A stretch of 64,000 nucleotides of DNA from Stenotrophomonas sp. UBA2629 (GCA_002359895.1 DEOB01000010.1:570921-634920); one strand, 5' to 3'; shown: positions 25,315-34,276, counted from the first letter of the stretch. Made by a program: numbers and translations. The notes: generated by a model from the letters alone, not told the origin.

Positions 25315-26781
25315 ATGATCGAACGTCAGCGCCGCACCAAAATTCTTGCCACCCTTGGACCGGCTACTGACGCGCCAGGCGTGCTGGATGAACTGTTCCG
25401 CGCCGGCGTCAACGTGGTCCGTCTGAACTTCTCGCATGGCGATCCGTCCGGCCAGGCCAAGCGTGCTGCCGATGTCCGCGCCGCTGCCCAGCGCGTGGGT
25501 GTGGAAGTGGGCATCCTGGCCGACCTGCCGGGCCCGAAGATCCGCATCGAGCGTTTTGCCGAAGGCAAGGTACAGCTGAAGGCCGGCGACCGTTTTGATC
25601 TGATTGCCAGCACCACCGCCGGCCCCGGCGATGCCACCCAGGTGGGCGTGAGCTACCTCGGCCTGCCGCAGGACGTGGCCCCGGGCGATGTGCTGCTGCT
25701 GGACGACGGCCTGATGCAGCTGCAGGTGGTGGAAGTGCAGGGTGAGCGCATCATCAATACCGTGCTCAACGACGGCGTGCTGTCCGACCGCAAGGGCCTG
25801 AACAAACAGGGCGGTGGTCTGTCGCTGGGCGCGCTGACCGAGCGTGACAAAGAGCTGATCGGCATCGTCGCCAAGATCGGTGTGGATTTCATCGCCGTCT
25901 CGTTCTGCCGCAATGCGCAGGACATGAACGATGCGCGCGAAATCGCCGAATCGCATGGCTGCTACGCCGCGCTGGTGTCCAAGATCGAGCGCACCGAAGC
26001 CATCGAAAACCTGGAAGAAATCGTCGACGCCAGCGACGTGGTGATGGTGGCGCGTGGTGACCTGGGTGTGGAAATCGGCGATGCCGAGTTGCCGGGTCTG
26101 CAGAAGAAAATCATCAAGGCCTCGCTGGCGCAGAACAAGGTGGTGATCACCGCCACGCAAATGCTGCAGTCGATGGTCGAAAGCCCCATCCCGACCCGTG
26201 CTGAAGTGCTGGACGTGGCCAACTCGGTCATCGACGGTACCGACGCGGTGATGCTGTCGGCCGAAACCGCAGCCGGCATGTATCCGGTCAAGGCGGTCGA
26301 AGCGATGGCACGCATCTGCCTGGGGGCCGAGCGGCAGTTCCAGACCGAAACCGATTTTGGCGCCTCGCCGCGCGGGTTGGAGCGTGCCGACCAGGCCATC
26401 GCCATGGCCACCATGTTCCTGTCCCAGCACGTGGGTGTGCGCGCGATTGTGGCGATGACCGAATCCGGCGGCACTGCGCGTTACCTGTCGCGCTTCCGTG
26501 CCTCGGCACCGGTATTTGCGGTAACCCGCCACGATGGCGCACGCCGGCAGATGGCGCTGATGCGCGATGTGTTCCCCATCAACTTCGACAGCCGTGGCTT
26601 CACCCCGCGTGAAGCGGCGCGCGGCAGCATCCGCCTGCTGGTCGAGGCAGGCCTGCTGGAAGCCGGTGACCGCGTGGTGTTCACCAGCGGCGAGCACATG
26701 GAAACCCATGGCGCCACCAACACCCTGCGCCTGCTGGAAGTGGGCGCCGATGGCCGCGCCGGCGGCTTGGGCGAGCTCTGA
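25315..26781 (+). CDS. pyk: Pyruvate kinase
   Basis: Protein of 488 aa. N-terminal RRTKILATLGPA, substrate and metal sites VVRLNFSHG and DLPGPKIR, the catalytic barrel motif SKIERTEAIENL, VMVARGDLGVEIG and the VITATQML segment, followed by the C-terminal regulatory domain. It makes pyruvate and ATP from phosphoenolpyruvate and ADP. ATG 25315 has an AGGGAGA ribosome site at 25299-25305. The frame is open far upstream but without family similarity. Followed by fba after 159 bp that carry a separate promoter. Confidence 0.97.
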   Translation: MIERQRRTKILATLGPATDAPGVLDELFRAGVNVVRLNFSHGDPSGQAKRAADVRAAAQRVGVEVGILADLPGPKIRIERFAEGKVQLKAGDRFDLIASTTAGPGDATQVGVSYLGLPQDVAPGDVLLLDDGLMQLQVVEVQGERIINTVLNDGVLSDRKGLNKQGGGLSLGALTERDKELIGIVAKIGVDFIAVSFCRNAQDMNDAREIAESHGCYAALVSKIERTEAIENLEEIVDASDVVMVARGDLGVEIGDAELPGLQKKIIKASLAQNKVVITATQMLQSMVESPIPTRAEVLDVANSVIDGTDAVMLSAETAAGMYPVKAVEAMARICLGAERQFQTETDFGASPRGLERADQAIAMATMFLSQHVGVRAIVAMTESGGTARYLSRFRASAPVFAVTRHDGARRQMALMRDVFPINFDSRGFTPREAARGSIRLLVEAGLLEAGDRVVFTSGEHMETHGATNTLRLLEVGADGRAGGLGEL

Positions 26782-26798
26782 CGCAGTCCTGTGAGCCA

Positions 26799-26827
26799 CC
26801 GCTCCGGTCATTGAATGATTGGAGCGG
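26799..26827. repeat. Imperfect hairpin between pyk and fba
   Basis: CCGCTCC at 26799-26805 pairs with GGAGCGG at 26821-26827; after a GG/TT mismatch TCAT pairs with ATGA. No T-run, so at best a weak terminator of pyk. Confidence 0.45.
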
Positions 26828-26901
26828 ACAGGAATTGTCCTGATAAGTACCTGAAAGCGGTTCCAGACCTTGCGGGCAGCCAGCCCGCGAGCAGGGCGGG
26901 C

Positions 26902-26907
26902 TATAAT
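26902..26907 (+). promoter_or_regulatory. -10 element for fba
   Basis: Perfect TATAAT followed by CCCGG, 34 bases before the fba ATG. No recognisable -35 box at standard spacing. It shows that fba can be transcribed separately from pyk. Confidence 0.65.
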
Positions 26908-26940
26908 CCCGGTTTTCCCGCACCCTGTTACAGGAATCTC

Positions 26941-27945
26941 ATGAGCATCGAACTGCTGGCTGAAACCGCCCAGGCAATGGTCGCCCCGGGCAAGGGCATC
27001 ATCGCCATCGACGAATCCACCGGCACGATTGCCAAGCGCTTTGCCAGCGTCGGCATCGAGAACACGGAGGAGAATCGCCGTGCCTACCGCGAGCTGCTGC
27101 TGACCACGCCCAAGCTCAACGAGCACATCTCCGGCGCGATCCTGTATGACGAAACCATCCGTCAGTCGACCAAGGACGGCGTGCCGTTCGCCAAGTTCAT
27201 GACCGACAACGGCATGATCCCGGGCATCAAGGTGGACAAGGGTGCGCACCCGCTGGCCGGTTGCCCGGAAGAGCTGGTGACCGAAGGCCTGGACGGCCTG
27301 CGTGAGCGCCTGCAGGAGTACTACAAGCTCGGTGCCCGTTTCGCCAAGTGGCGCGCGGTGATCAACATCGGCGAAAGCATCCCGTCGGGTACCTGCATCG
27401 AGTCCAACGCCCACGCGCTGGCCCGTTATGCCGCCCTGTGCCAGGAATGCGGCCTGGTGCCGATGGTCGAGCCGGAAGTGATCATGGACGGTGACCACGA
27501 CATCGAGACCTGCTACGAAGTCACCGAAGCCACCCTGCGCTCGCTGTTTGACGCGCTGTACCAGCAGAACGTGGTGCTGGAAGGCACCATCCTGAAGGCC
27601 TCGATGGTCATCCCGGGCAAGCGTTGCGACGAGCAGGTGGACATCGAAGAAGTGGCCGAGTCCACCGTGATGTGCCTGAAGTCGACCGTGCCGGCGATCC
27701 TGCCGGGCATCGTGTTCCTGTCCGGTGGCCAGACCGATGAGCAGTCCACCGCTCACCTGAACGCCATGAACCAGATGGGCAACCTGCCGTGGCCGCTGAG
27801 CTTCTCCTACGGCCGCGCCATGCAGCAGGCTGCGCTGAAGCTGTGGGCCAAGGATGTGAAGGGCAACTACGCCGCTGCACAGAAGACCGTGTACGAGCGT
27901 GCCAAGGAAAACGGCCTGGCTGCACTGGGCAAGTGGGAAGGCTGA
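26941..27945 (+). CDS. fba: Fructose-bisphosphate aldolase, class I
   Basis: Protein of 334 aa of the metazoan/plant-like class I family. Schiff-base Lys219 in EGTILKAS, N-terminal GKGIIAIDEST, GIKVDKG (about 95-101) and FLSGGQTDEQ near 260. It splits fructose-1,6-bisphosphate to the two triose phosphates without a metal ion. Most gammaproteobacteria use a class II zinc enzyme for glycolysis; a class I enzyme in this place is known for Xanthomonadaceae. ATG 26941 has a CAGGA ribosome site. A strong terminator follows. Confidence 0.95.
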   Translation: MSIELLAETAQAMVAPGKGIIAIDESTGTIAKRFASVGIENTEENRRAYRELLLTTPKLNEHISGAILYDETIRQSTKDGVPFAKFMTDNGMIPGIKVDKGAHPLAGCPEELVTEGLDGLRERLQEYYKLGARFAKWRAVINIGESIPSGTCIESNAHALARYAALCQECGLVPMVEPEVIMDGDHDIETCYEVTEATLRSLFDALYQQNVVLEGTILKASMVIPGKRCDEQVDIEEVAESTVMCLKSTVPAILPGIVFLSGGQTDEQSTAHLNAMNQMGNLPWPLSFSYGRAMQQAALKLWAKDVKGNYAAAQKTVYERAKENGLAALGKWEG

Positions 27946-27969
27946 TACGTCGTCCTGCATGAGGTAAAC

Positions 27970-28004
27970 AAAACGCCGGCTCTGAGCCGGCGTTTTGCTT
28001 TTTG
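27970..28004 (+). terminator. Rho-independent terminator after fba
   Basis: Perfect 12-bp stem AAAACGCCGGCT / AGCCGGCGTTTT (27970-27981, 27985-27996) with CTG loop and a T-rich tail (GCTTTTTGG). Confidence 0.92.
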
Positions 28005-28111
28005 GTCTGTGCGTCGGTAGAGCGGCATAAGTCTGGGAACGGAGGCGACATCGCCCGCTTCGCGGAACATGCAGAGCAGGCAGTCTCCGAAAATCCGACA
28101 ACGCTGGCATC

Positions 28112-28117
28112 TACAAT
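28112..28117 (+). promoter_or_regulatory. Putative -10 element for the M1 peptidase gene
   Basis: TACAAT followed by CGGGC, 26 bases before the ATG at 28144; no clear -35 box. Confidence 0.4.
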
Positions 28118-28143
28118 CGGGCTTTGCGTTTGGGGATGAACGG

Positions 28144-29454
28144 ATGCATCGCAGAATCACGCTGGGGCTTTTGGCATCCAGCATGGCGGTATCGGTCGTG
28201 GCAGCGGAGCCGCGCGGTTCTGATGTCCAGCACTACGCCACCACGCTGGATCTGGATATCGCAGCAGAACGCCTGCGGGGCGAAACCCTGGTGCGATTCA
28301 ACGCCACCGCGCCCCTGCAGCAACTGGTACTGGACAGTGGCGAGCTGACCGTCGATTCGGCGACCCACAATGGCAGGCAGGTGAGCTTCCAGCAGGCTGA
28401 TGGAAAACTGACGGTCAGTCTTGCAACCCCGCTGACGACCGGCGAAGAAACCAGCGTGCACCTGCGCTACCACGGCAAGCCGCGCTTCGGCCTGGAATTC
28501 GCGCCGGCGCGCAACGAGGTCTACACCGTCTTTTCCACCGATCAGTGGATGCCGTCGATCAATGCACCGGACGAGCGCGCCACCTTGATGCTGGCGCTGC
28601 GCCTGCCAGCGCAGATGCAGACCGCCGCCGTGGGCGAGCCCTTGCCGTCACGGCAGTTGGACGATGGCCGCATCGAACACCGCTGGCAACTGCGCACGCC
28701 GATGCCGGGCTACGTTTACGGTTTTGCGGCCGCACCGTACCGACATGCGCAGCACGTGCATGGCAACACCACGTTGCATTACTACGCGCTGGATCGCTCC
28801 GAGGCCGAGCTGCGCCAGCTGTTCGCCACTACCGGCGACATGCTCGATTTTTTCGCCGACCGCGCGGGTTTGGCTTATCAGGGCGACTACCGCCAAGCCC
28901 TGGTCAAACGCACCATCGGTCAGGAGATGGCAGGGCTGTCGTTGATGTCGGAAGCCTACGGGCAGCAGGTACTTGCCGATGCCACCCAGACCGGTTTGAT
29001 TGCGCACGAGGCCGCGCATCAATGGTGGGGCAATCGCATCACCTGCAGGAGTTGGGAGCACTTCTGGCTCAACGAAGGTTTCGCCAACTTCATGACAGCC
29101 GCCTGGTTGCAGCAGTCGCAGGGCGAGGCTGCGTACCAGGCAATGGTGCAGGGTTGGGAGCAGCGGGTGCTGGCGCTACGCCAGAAAGGTGCGGACAGGC
29201 CGTTGGTGTATCCGGATTGGAACAAGCCCACGGCCGATGACCGCGCGGTGGTCTACAAGAAGGGCGCCTACGTGCTGCACCGGCTGCGCATGGAGCTGGG
29301 CGACGAACTTTTCTGGCGCGGCGTACGTGAGTACACGCAGGCCAATGACGGCCGCTCGGTGGTGACGGCGGATTTCCAGCAGGCGATGGAGCGTGCAGCC
29401 GGGCGTTCGTTGCAGGGGTTTTTTGATGCGTGGGTGTATGGCGTGGGCGGCTGA
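28144..29454 (+). CDS. M1 family metallopeptidase, secreted, shortened form
   Basis: Protein of 436 aa with a signal peptide (cleavage near VVA-AEP, residue ~22), so it acts in the periplasm or outside. N-terminal beta domain and thermolysin-like catalytic domain with H288-E289-A-A-H292 and second zinc ligand Glu311 (HEXXH-X18-E), plus a catalytic Tyr in YKKGAYVLHRL. The usual GAMEN exopeptidase motif is replaced by QEMAGLS, so N-terminal amine recognition may differ. It lacks the large C-terminal helical domain of full aminopeptidase N (about 870 aa), as other short M1 proteins do. Monocistronic, convergent with the macrodomain gene. Confidence 0.88.
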   Translation: MHRRITLGLLASSMAVSVVAAEPRGSDVQHYATTLDLDIAAERLRGETLVRFNATAPLQQLVLDSGELTVDSATHNGRQVSFQQADGKLTVSLATPLTTGEETSVHLRYHGKPRFGLEFAPARNEVYTVFSTDQWMPSINAPDERATLMLALRLPAQMQTAAVGEPLPSRQLDDGRIEHRWQLRTPMPGYVYGFAAAPYRHAQHVHGNTTLHYYALDRSEAELRQLFATTGDMLDFFADRAGLAYQGDYRQALVKRTIGQEMAGLSLMSEAYGQQVLADATQTGLIAHEAAHQWWGNRITCRSWEHFWLNEGFANFMTAAWLQQSQGEAAYQAMVQGWEQRVLALRQKGADRPLVYPDWNKPTADDRAVVYKKGAYVLHRLRMELGDELFWRGVREYTQANDGRSVVTADFQQAMERAAGRSLQGFFDAWVYGVGG

Positions 29455-29500
29455 TCGGCTTTTCTCTGGCGCTCGAACAGCGTTATCGGCTGCAGAAGCC

Positions 29501-30091
29501 TCAGTGCGCAGCTGCCAAGCCACCGGTCAGGGAGGCCAGCACAGGCCCGGCCTGTTCCTGCGTCTGCCCGGCACTGGCCAAGGCCTGCTGATAGATTTTG
29601 AACGCCGCCGCGTTGTAGGCCACCAGAATGATCCGCATCGGACGTGCGTGGCTTTTCTGCCAGGTGACGGTTTCGGTGACGGCGATATTGGCTGCTTGGT
29701 GCAACGGGTAGCCGTACACGCCGCAGCTGATGGCGGGGAACGCGATGGACTCCAGCCCCATCTGTTCGGCCAGGCGCAACGACTGCCAATAGCAGTTGGC
29801 CAGCAACGCGGCCTCATCGTGGCGGCCGTCGCGCCACACCGGGCCGACCGTGTGCAGTACATGCCGCGCGGGTAAGTCGTGCCCGGCCGTGGCGCGGACC
29901 TCGCCGGTGGGGCAGCGCACGCCCGGGCGCAGTTCCGGCAGCTGTTCGCATTCGGCCAACAGGCTGGGCCCGGCCGCACGATGAATGGCGCCGTCCACAC
30001 CGCCGCCGCCGAGCAGGGTTTCATTGGCCGCGTTGACGATGGCGTCAACGGCCAATTGAGTGATGTCGCCCTGCCAGACTTCGATGTTCAT
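29501..30091 (-). CDS. Macrodomain protein, probable O-acetyl-ADP-ribose deacetylase
   Basis: Protein of 196 aa. A macrodomain covers residues 1-170: start MNIEVWQGDITQLAVDAIVNAAN, then the ADP-ribose loop GGGGVDGAIH and the second loop ISCGVYGYP. This is the YmdB/MacroD type that hydrolyses O-acetyl-ADP-ribose or removes mono-ADP-ribose from proteins. The ATG at 30091 gives the canonical start; a longer upstream frame has no family similarity. Cytoplasmic; single gene. Confidence 0.92.
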   Translation of the reverse strand: MNIEVWQGDITQLAVDAIVNAANETLLGGGGVDGAIHRAAGPSLLAECEQLPELRPGVRCPTGEVRATAGHDLPARHVLHTVGPVWRDGRHDEAALLANCYWQSLRLAEQMGLESIAFPAISCGVYGYPLHQAANIAVTETVTWQKSHARPMRIILVAYNAAAFKIYQQALASAGQTQEQAGPVLASLTGGLAAAH

Positions 30092-30209
30092 GGGTGTGAT
30101 CTTCCGCCGCCGTGTATGAGAAAAGCGTGACGGGTTCATGCAGCCGCCCGACAACGCCAGAGTCTGGCGTTGCGCTGTCTCACCGTGCGCGATTGGCGGT
30201 GACGCAAAG

Positions 30210-30238
30210 CACAAAGGCCGCATGGGGCGGCCTTTGTG
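30210..30238 (-). terminator. Terminator after cysK
   Basis: Perfect 12-bp stem CACAAAGGCCGC / GCGGCCTTTGTG with a five-base loop, 24 bases past the cysK stop on the minus strand; the minus-strand 3' side has a few T residues (GCTTTGCG). Confidence 0.75.
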
Positions 30239-30261
30239 TGGAATCAAGCGGGTAATGCAAA

Positions 30262-31221
30262 TTACGGAAGGCCGGCCAACCAGTCGTCGTCCGAGCCGTC
30301 GTTGATATCGGCAAACAGTGGGGTGGAGAAGTAGCGTTCGCCGGTGTCGGGCAACACCGCCAGGATCACGGAGCCCGGCTGTGCTTTGGCGGCCACATCC
30401 AGTGCGGTGGCAACAGTGGCGCCGGCGGAGATGCCGACAAAAATGCCTTCTTCGGCGGCCAGGCGGCGCGAGGTTTCGATGGCGCGGTCATCCTGGATGG
30501 AATACAGCTCATCAAACACATTGCGGTTGAGTACTTCCGGCACGAAATCCGGCGTCCAGCCCTGGATTTTGTGCGGGGTGAATTCTTTGCCGGCCAGCAG
30601 CGCGGCGCCGGCCGGTTCGGTGGCGATGATGCGGGTGTCGGGGCGGGCAAGTTTCAGCACCTCGCCCACGCCGGTGAGGGTGCCGCCGGTGCCCCAGCCG
30701 CTGACGAAATAGTCCAGGCGCTTGCCGGCGAAATCACGCAGGATTTCCGCGGCCGTGGTCTGCCGATGGAATGCGGGGTTGGCGGGGTTGGCGAACTGGC
30801 TGGCCAGGAACCAGCCGTGCTGCTGGGCCAGTTCCGCGGCTTTGCGCACCATACCGGTGCCGCGCTCGGCGGCCGGCGTCAGGATCACCTTGGCGCCGTA
30901 GGCGCGCATCAGTTTGCGGCGTTCGACCGAGAAGGTTTCCACCATAGTTGCCACAAATTTGTAACCACGTGCGGCGGCGACCATGGCCAGGGCCACGCCG
31001 GTGTTGCCGGAAGTGGCTTCGACAATGGTGTCGCCGGGCTTGAGCAGGCCTTTTTTCTCGGCGTCGAGAATGATGGCCAGCGCCAGGCGGTCTTTCACCG
31101 AGCCGCCGGGGTTGAACGACTCAACCTTGGCGTAGACATCCACGCCCACCGGCGCCAGACGGTTGAGCTTGACCACCGGGGTGTTGCCGATGGTGTCCAG
31201 GATGCTGTTGTAAATGGCCAT
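30262..31221 (-). CDS. cysK: Cysteine synthase A (O-acetylserine sulfhydrylase)
   Basis: Protein of 319 aa. PLP-binding Lys43 in NPGGSVKDR, the substrate loop EATSGNTGVALA and the phosphate-binding GTGGTLTG. It joins sulfide and O-acetyl-L-serine to make cysteine, the last step of the sulfate pathway encoded in this window. Start ATG 31221 (MAIYNSILDTIGNTP) has a GGAGATT ribosome site; seven more codons are open upstream. It follows cysG by 21 bp and forms a two-gene operon with it. Confidence 0.96.
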   Translation of the reverse strand: MAIYNSILDTIGNTPVVKLNRLAPVGVDVYAKVESFNPGGSVKDRLALAIILDAEKKGLLKPGDTIVEATSGNTGVALAMVAAARGYKFVATMVETFSVERRKLMRAYGAKVILTPAAERGTGMVRKAAELAQQHGWFLASQFANPANPAFHRQTTAAEILRDFAGKRLDYFVSGWGTGGTLTGVGEVLKLARPDTRIIATEPAGAALLAGKEFTPHKIQGWTPDFVPEVLNRNVFDELYSIQDDRAIETSRRLAAEEGIFVGISAGATVATALDVAAKAQPGSVILAVLPDTGERYFSTPLFADINDGSDDDWLAGLP

Positions 31222-31242
31222 GGGAATCTCCGGTAAAGGCAA

Positions 31243-32706
31243 TCAGGCAGCGTCGGCCAGTGTGGCCGGCGACGTCTTTGCGGGAAGTGAGGAAACAGGC
31301 GGTGTGGCATGCAGTGGGGCATTGCCGAACCAATGCAGTTCGTCGGCCAGCGCGGCGACATCGCCGACGACCAGCAGGGCCGGGGACTGCACTTGATGCT
31401 GGGCAGCGGTGTCGGGCAGTTCACGCAACAGGCCGGTGACCACGCGCTGGTTGCTACGCGAACCGTTTTCGACCAAGGCGAACGGTGTGTTTGTGGCCAG
31501 GCCGGCGGCTGTCAGGCGGTCGCGGATCTGCTCCAGCGCGGCGACACCCATGTAAAACACCAGCGTCTGTCGGGCTTTGGCCAGCTCGGGCCAGTCCAGC
31601 GTGTCCATCGAGTCTTTGCAGTGCGCCGTCACCAGGCGCAGCTGCTGGGCGTGGTCGCGGTGGGTGAGCGGAATGCCGGCATACGCGGCGCAGGCCAGCG
31701 CGGCGGTGATGCCCGGCACCACTTCGTAAGGCACGGCGTTGGCGCGCAGGAACTGCAACTCTTCGCCGCCTCGGCCGAACACGAACGCATCACCGCCCTT
31801 GAGCCGCACAACGCGGCGGCCTGCGCGGGCGTGTTCCAGCATCAGCGCGTGGATGTGTTCCTGCGCAGTGCTGCGGCCCTGTGCGGATTTGCCAACCTCG
31901 ATGTAGTCGGCGTCGCGGCGTGCCAATTGCAACACCTCGATGCTGACCAGCCGGTCGTAAAGAATCACGTCAGCCTGATTGAGCGCGCGCAGTGCACTGA
32001 GCGTGAGCAGGCCCGGGTCGCCTGAGCCGGCGCCGACCAACACCACCGAGCCGCTGCTGGTGGCGCTTTGGCCGACCATTGTCTGGGCCAGCAAAGCCTC
32101 TGCGGCGCCATGCTGACGGCGGCGCAACAGGCCGAGCAGCGGGCTTTCGATCAGCCGGTCGAAAAACTGCCGGCGTGCGCCCAATTCGGGAAAACGGTTG
32201 CGGATGCTGCTGCGGTGCTTGCCGACCAAGCTGACCAACTCGCCCCAGGCATGATCAAACAACTGCTCCAACTGGCGGCGTACATGGCGGGCGACCATCG
32301 GTGCCGAGCCGCCGCTGGAAATGGCGATCTGTAGTGGGCCGCGTTCGACCACCGCCGGCACATGAAAGCTGGACAGCTGCGCGTCGTCCACCACATTCAC
32401 AAACAGGCGCTGGGCCTCGGCGGCGGCGGCAACGGCGCGGTTGGTGGCGATATCGTCGGTGGCGGCGATGACCAACCAGATGTCGCTGGCCAGCCACTGC
32501 GCATCAAACCGGCCCTGCAACCACTGCGCGCGGCCTGCGCCGACAAGCTGTGCCAACGCCGGTGACAGATCAGGCGCGCCGATCCGGGGCAGGGCGCCGG
32601 CGTGCAGCAGGGCCAGTACCTTGCGCTCGGCCACCGCACCACCGCCAACCACCAGTACAGCCCTGCCCTTGAGGGCGGCAAACAGCGGGAACAAGACGGT
32701 GTCCAA
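31243..32706 (-). CDS. cysG: Siroheme synthase (trifunctional CysG)
   Basis: Protein of 487 aa. N-terminal dehydrogenase/ferrochelatase half (about 1-205; NAD motif VVGGGAVAERK, and ISSGGSAP) and C-terminal uroporphyrinogen-III methyltransferase half (about 215-460; VGAGSGDPGLLT, LKGGDAFVFGRGGEE, PGITAALA). It converts uroporphyrinogen III to siroheme, the prosthetic group of the CysI sulfite reductase encoded nearby. The start appears to be TTG at 32706, because no ATG or GTG fits the N-terminal family sequence MDTVLFPLFAALKGR; TTG may limit expression. First gene of cysG-cysK, divergent from cysB. Confidence 0.93.
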   Translation of the reverse strand: MDTVLFPLFAALKGRAVLVVGGGAVAERKVLALLHAGALPRIGAPDLSPALAQLVGAGRAQWLQGRFDAQWLASDIWLVIAATDDIATNRAVAAAAEAQRLFVNVVDDAQLSSFHVPAVVERGPLQIAISSGGSAPMVARHVRRQLEQLFDHAWGELVSLVGKHRSSIRNRFPELGARRQFFDRLIESPLLGLLRRRQHGAAEALLAQTMVGQSATSSGSVVLVGAGSGDPGLLTLSALRALNQADVILYDRLVSIEVLQLARRDADYIEVGKSAQGRSTAQEHIHALMLEHARAGRRVVRLKGGDAFVFGRGGEELQFLRANAVPYEVVPGITAALACAAYAGIPLTHRDHAQQLRLVTAHCKDSMDTLDWPELAKARQTLVFYMGVAALEQIRDRLTAAGLATNTPFALVENGSRSNQRVVTGLLRELPDTAAQHQVQSPALLVVGDVAALADELHWFGNAPLHATPPVSSLPAKTSPATLADAA

Positions 32707-32789
32707 GGCGGTGATGGGGCTCTACAGGGTGGCCGCTGACCGTAGCGCCGCGCGGGAGCGCCCCGGAAATGACTTGCGTCGCGCATCAA

Positions 32790-32804
32790 ATAACTTTCAG
32801 TTAT
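32790..32804. promoter_or_regulatory. Palindrome in the cysG/cysB divergent region
   Basis: ATAACT-TTC-AGTTAT is a perfect 6+6 dyad in an AT-rich island of the 167-bp gap. It overlaps TATAAC (minus strand, toward cysG) and TATAAG (plus strand, toward cysB), so a regulator bound here could control both genes. CysB itself is the obvious candidate, by inference. Confidence 0.55.
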
Positions 32805-32873
32805 AAGTAGGATCGGCAATTTGACCTACAGTCAGCCAACACCTTTCTTTCGACGTTTCCCGATGGCGCCGCG

Positions 32874-33857
32874 ATGACCCTCACCCAATTGCGTTACCTC
32901 GTTGCCATTGCCGATGCCGAGCTCAACATCACGCTCGCCGCAACGCGGGTGCACGCCACCCAGCCGGGGTTGTCCAAGCAGCTCAAGCAGCTGGAAGATG
33001 AACTGGGCTTCCTGCTGTTCGTGCGTAAGGGCCGCAGCCTGGAGACGGTGACGCCGGCAGGTGAAGAGGTCATCAGCCGCGCCCGCGCGGTACTGGCCGA
33101 GGCAAACAACATCCGTACCTACGCCGCCAACCAGCGTCGCGAGAGTCACGGCCAGTTGATCCTGACCACCACGCATACACAGGCACGCTTTGTGCTGCCG
33201 CCGGCGGTGGCGCGCATCAAGCAGGCCTACCCGCAGGTGAGCGTGCATCTGCAGCAGGCGGCCGAAAGCGACGCGCTGGATCTGCTCAGCCAAGGTGATG
33301 CCGATATCGCCATCATCAGTACCGCTGGCGGCGAGCCGACCACCGGCATCGCCGTGCCGCTGTACCGCTGGCGGCGATTGGTGCTGGTGCCCAAGGGCCA
33401 CCCACTTGAGCGTGCCGGAAAAACGCCGGACATGGCGGCGCTGGCCGGGCACCCGCTGATCAGTTACGAATCCTCCACGCGTACCAGTTCATCGTTGCGC
33501 CGTGCATTTGCCGCACAGCAGCTGGAGCCCGATCTGGCCCTGACCGCATTGGATGCGGACCTGATCAAAACCTATGTGCGTGCCGGCCTGGGCGTGGGCC
33601 TGCTGGCGGAGATGGCGGTGAGCGGCAACGACACCGACCTGCGCGCGTGGCCGGCGCCAGCGGCCATCCCCGAGTGCATCGCTTGGGCGGTACTGCCGCG
33701 CGACCGCGTGCTGCGCGATTACGCGCTGGAGCTGGTGCATGTGCTGGCCCCGCAGATCGACAAGCGCGACCTGCGTCGTGTGCTGGATGGCAATCAGGAA
33801 GCCAACTGGCCGGTGCCACCGACGTGGGAATCGTTGACGCAGACGATTACGAGCTGA
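32874..33857 (+). CDS. cysB: LysR family regulator of cysteine biosynthesis, CysB
   Basis: Protein of 327 aa. N-terminal winged HTH (MTLTQLRYLVAIADAELNIT, ATQPGLSKQLKQLEDELG) and C-terminal effector domain with the family's TTTHTQARFVLP motif (about 100-111) that binds inducer in CysB proteins. In enterobacteria CysB with N-acetylserine activates sulfate assimilation genes. Its place between cysGK and cysJIH/cysDNC and its divergence from cysG support that role here. ATG 32874 begins the canonical sequence. Confidence 0.94.
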   Translation: MTLTQLRYLVAIADAELNITLAATRVHATQPGLSKQLKQLEDELGFLLFVRKGRSLETVTPAGEEVISRARAVLAEANNIRTYAANQRRESHGQLILTTTHTQARFVLPPAVARIKQAYPQVSVHLQQAAESDALDLLSQGDADIAIISTAGGEPTTGIAVPLYRWRRLVLVPKGHPLERAGKTPDMAALAGHPLISYESSTRTSSSLRRAFAAQQLEPDLALTALDADLIKTYVRAGLGVGLLAEMAVSGNDTDLRAWPAPAAIPECIAWAVLPRDRVLRDYALELVHVLAPQIDKRDLRRVLDGNQEANWPVPPTWESLTQTITS

Positions 33858-33871
33858 CGAGAAGATTCCGG

Positions 33872-34171
33872 ATGCCGTATTTCCGGGAGAGGCTTTCGGG
33901 TTCGGGAATCCGCTATCAGGTGGATGATGGTGACGTGGTCGCCATTGGTTTTTTCACCACCCGACAGGTTCGTGCAGAGAATGAAAACGCCGCGCGAGCG
34001 CTCGCTGAGGGAGTGGTGCTTTCTGAGTGGGATTCTGGCTCGCCTTATGCCAAAGGGAACACGGGGCCAGCGCCGGAATGGGTGGTTGAGGATGTCTGCA
34101 GGGTGAGCATTCTCACCGGTTTCCTCGAAGGTGGACTTCGTGGCTATACCTTCTATCAACACGACGACTGA
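33872..34171 (+). CDS. Small hypothetical protein of lower GC
   Basis: Protein of 99 aa, about 56% GC by eye against about 65% around it. Acidic, no membrane segment or signal peptide; contains GDVVAIGFFTTRQ, an EWDSGSPYAKGNTGP stretch and the ending TGFLEGGLRGYTFYQHDD. I do not recognise the family. ATG 33872 has a GAGAAGA-type ribosome site; a GTG at 33824 inside cysB is an alternative start. It starts 14 bp after cysB. Its composition and unknown character suggest a recently acquired or fast-evolving gene. Confidence 0.55.
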   Translation: MPYFRERLSGSGIRYQVDDGDVVAIGFFTTRQVRAENENAARALAEGVVLSEWDSGSPYAKGNTGPAPEWVVEDVCRVSILTGFLEGGLRGYTFYQHDD

Positions 34172-34261
34172 CTTTCGGAATAGGGCCTTCGCTGGCTCGC
34201 CTGCAGCGTGATGCGTCAAAGCGTCGCACCTCTCCGAATGGGGAGTTTCGTCACACGCCGC

Positions 34262-34267
34262 TAGAAT
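34262..34267 (+). promoter_or_regulatory. Putative -10 element for the DUF2946 gene
   Basis: TAGAAT only ten bases before the start codon, which would make the transcript leaderless or nearly so. A small hairpin (CTCCGAATGGGGAG) lies just upstream. Confidence 0.4.
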
Positions 34268-34276
34268 TGCCCGGTC

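Noticed and set aside
25264..28110. A 948-codon minus-strand open frame across pyk and fba
   Set aside because: It is antisense to two certain genes, is rich in His, Gln, Arg and Gly, and has no recognisable domain. In GC-rich DNA the codon bias of real genes suppresses stops in this antisense frame.
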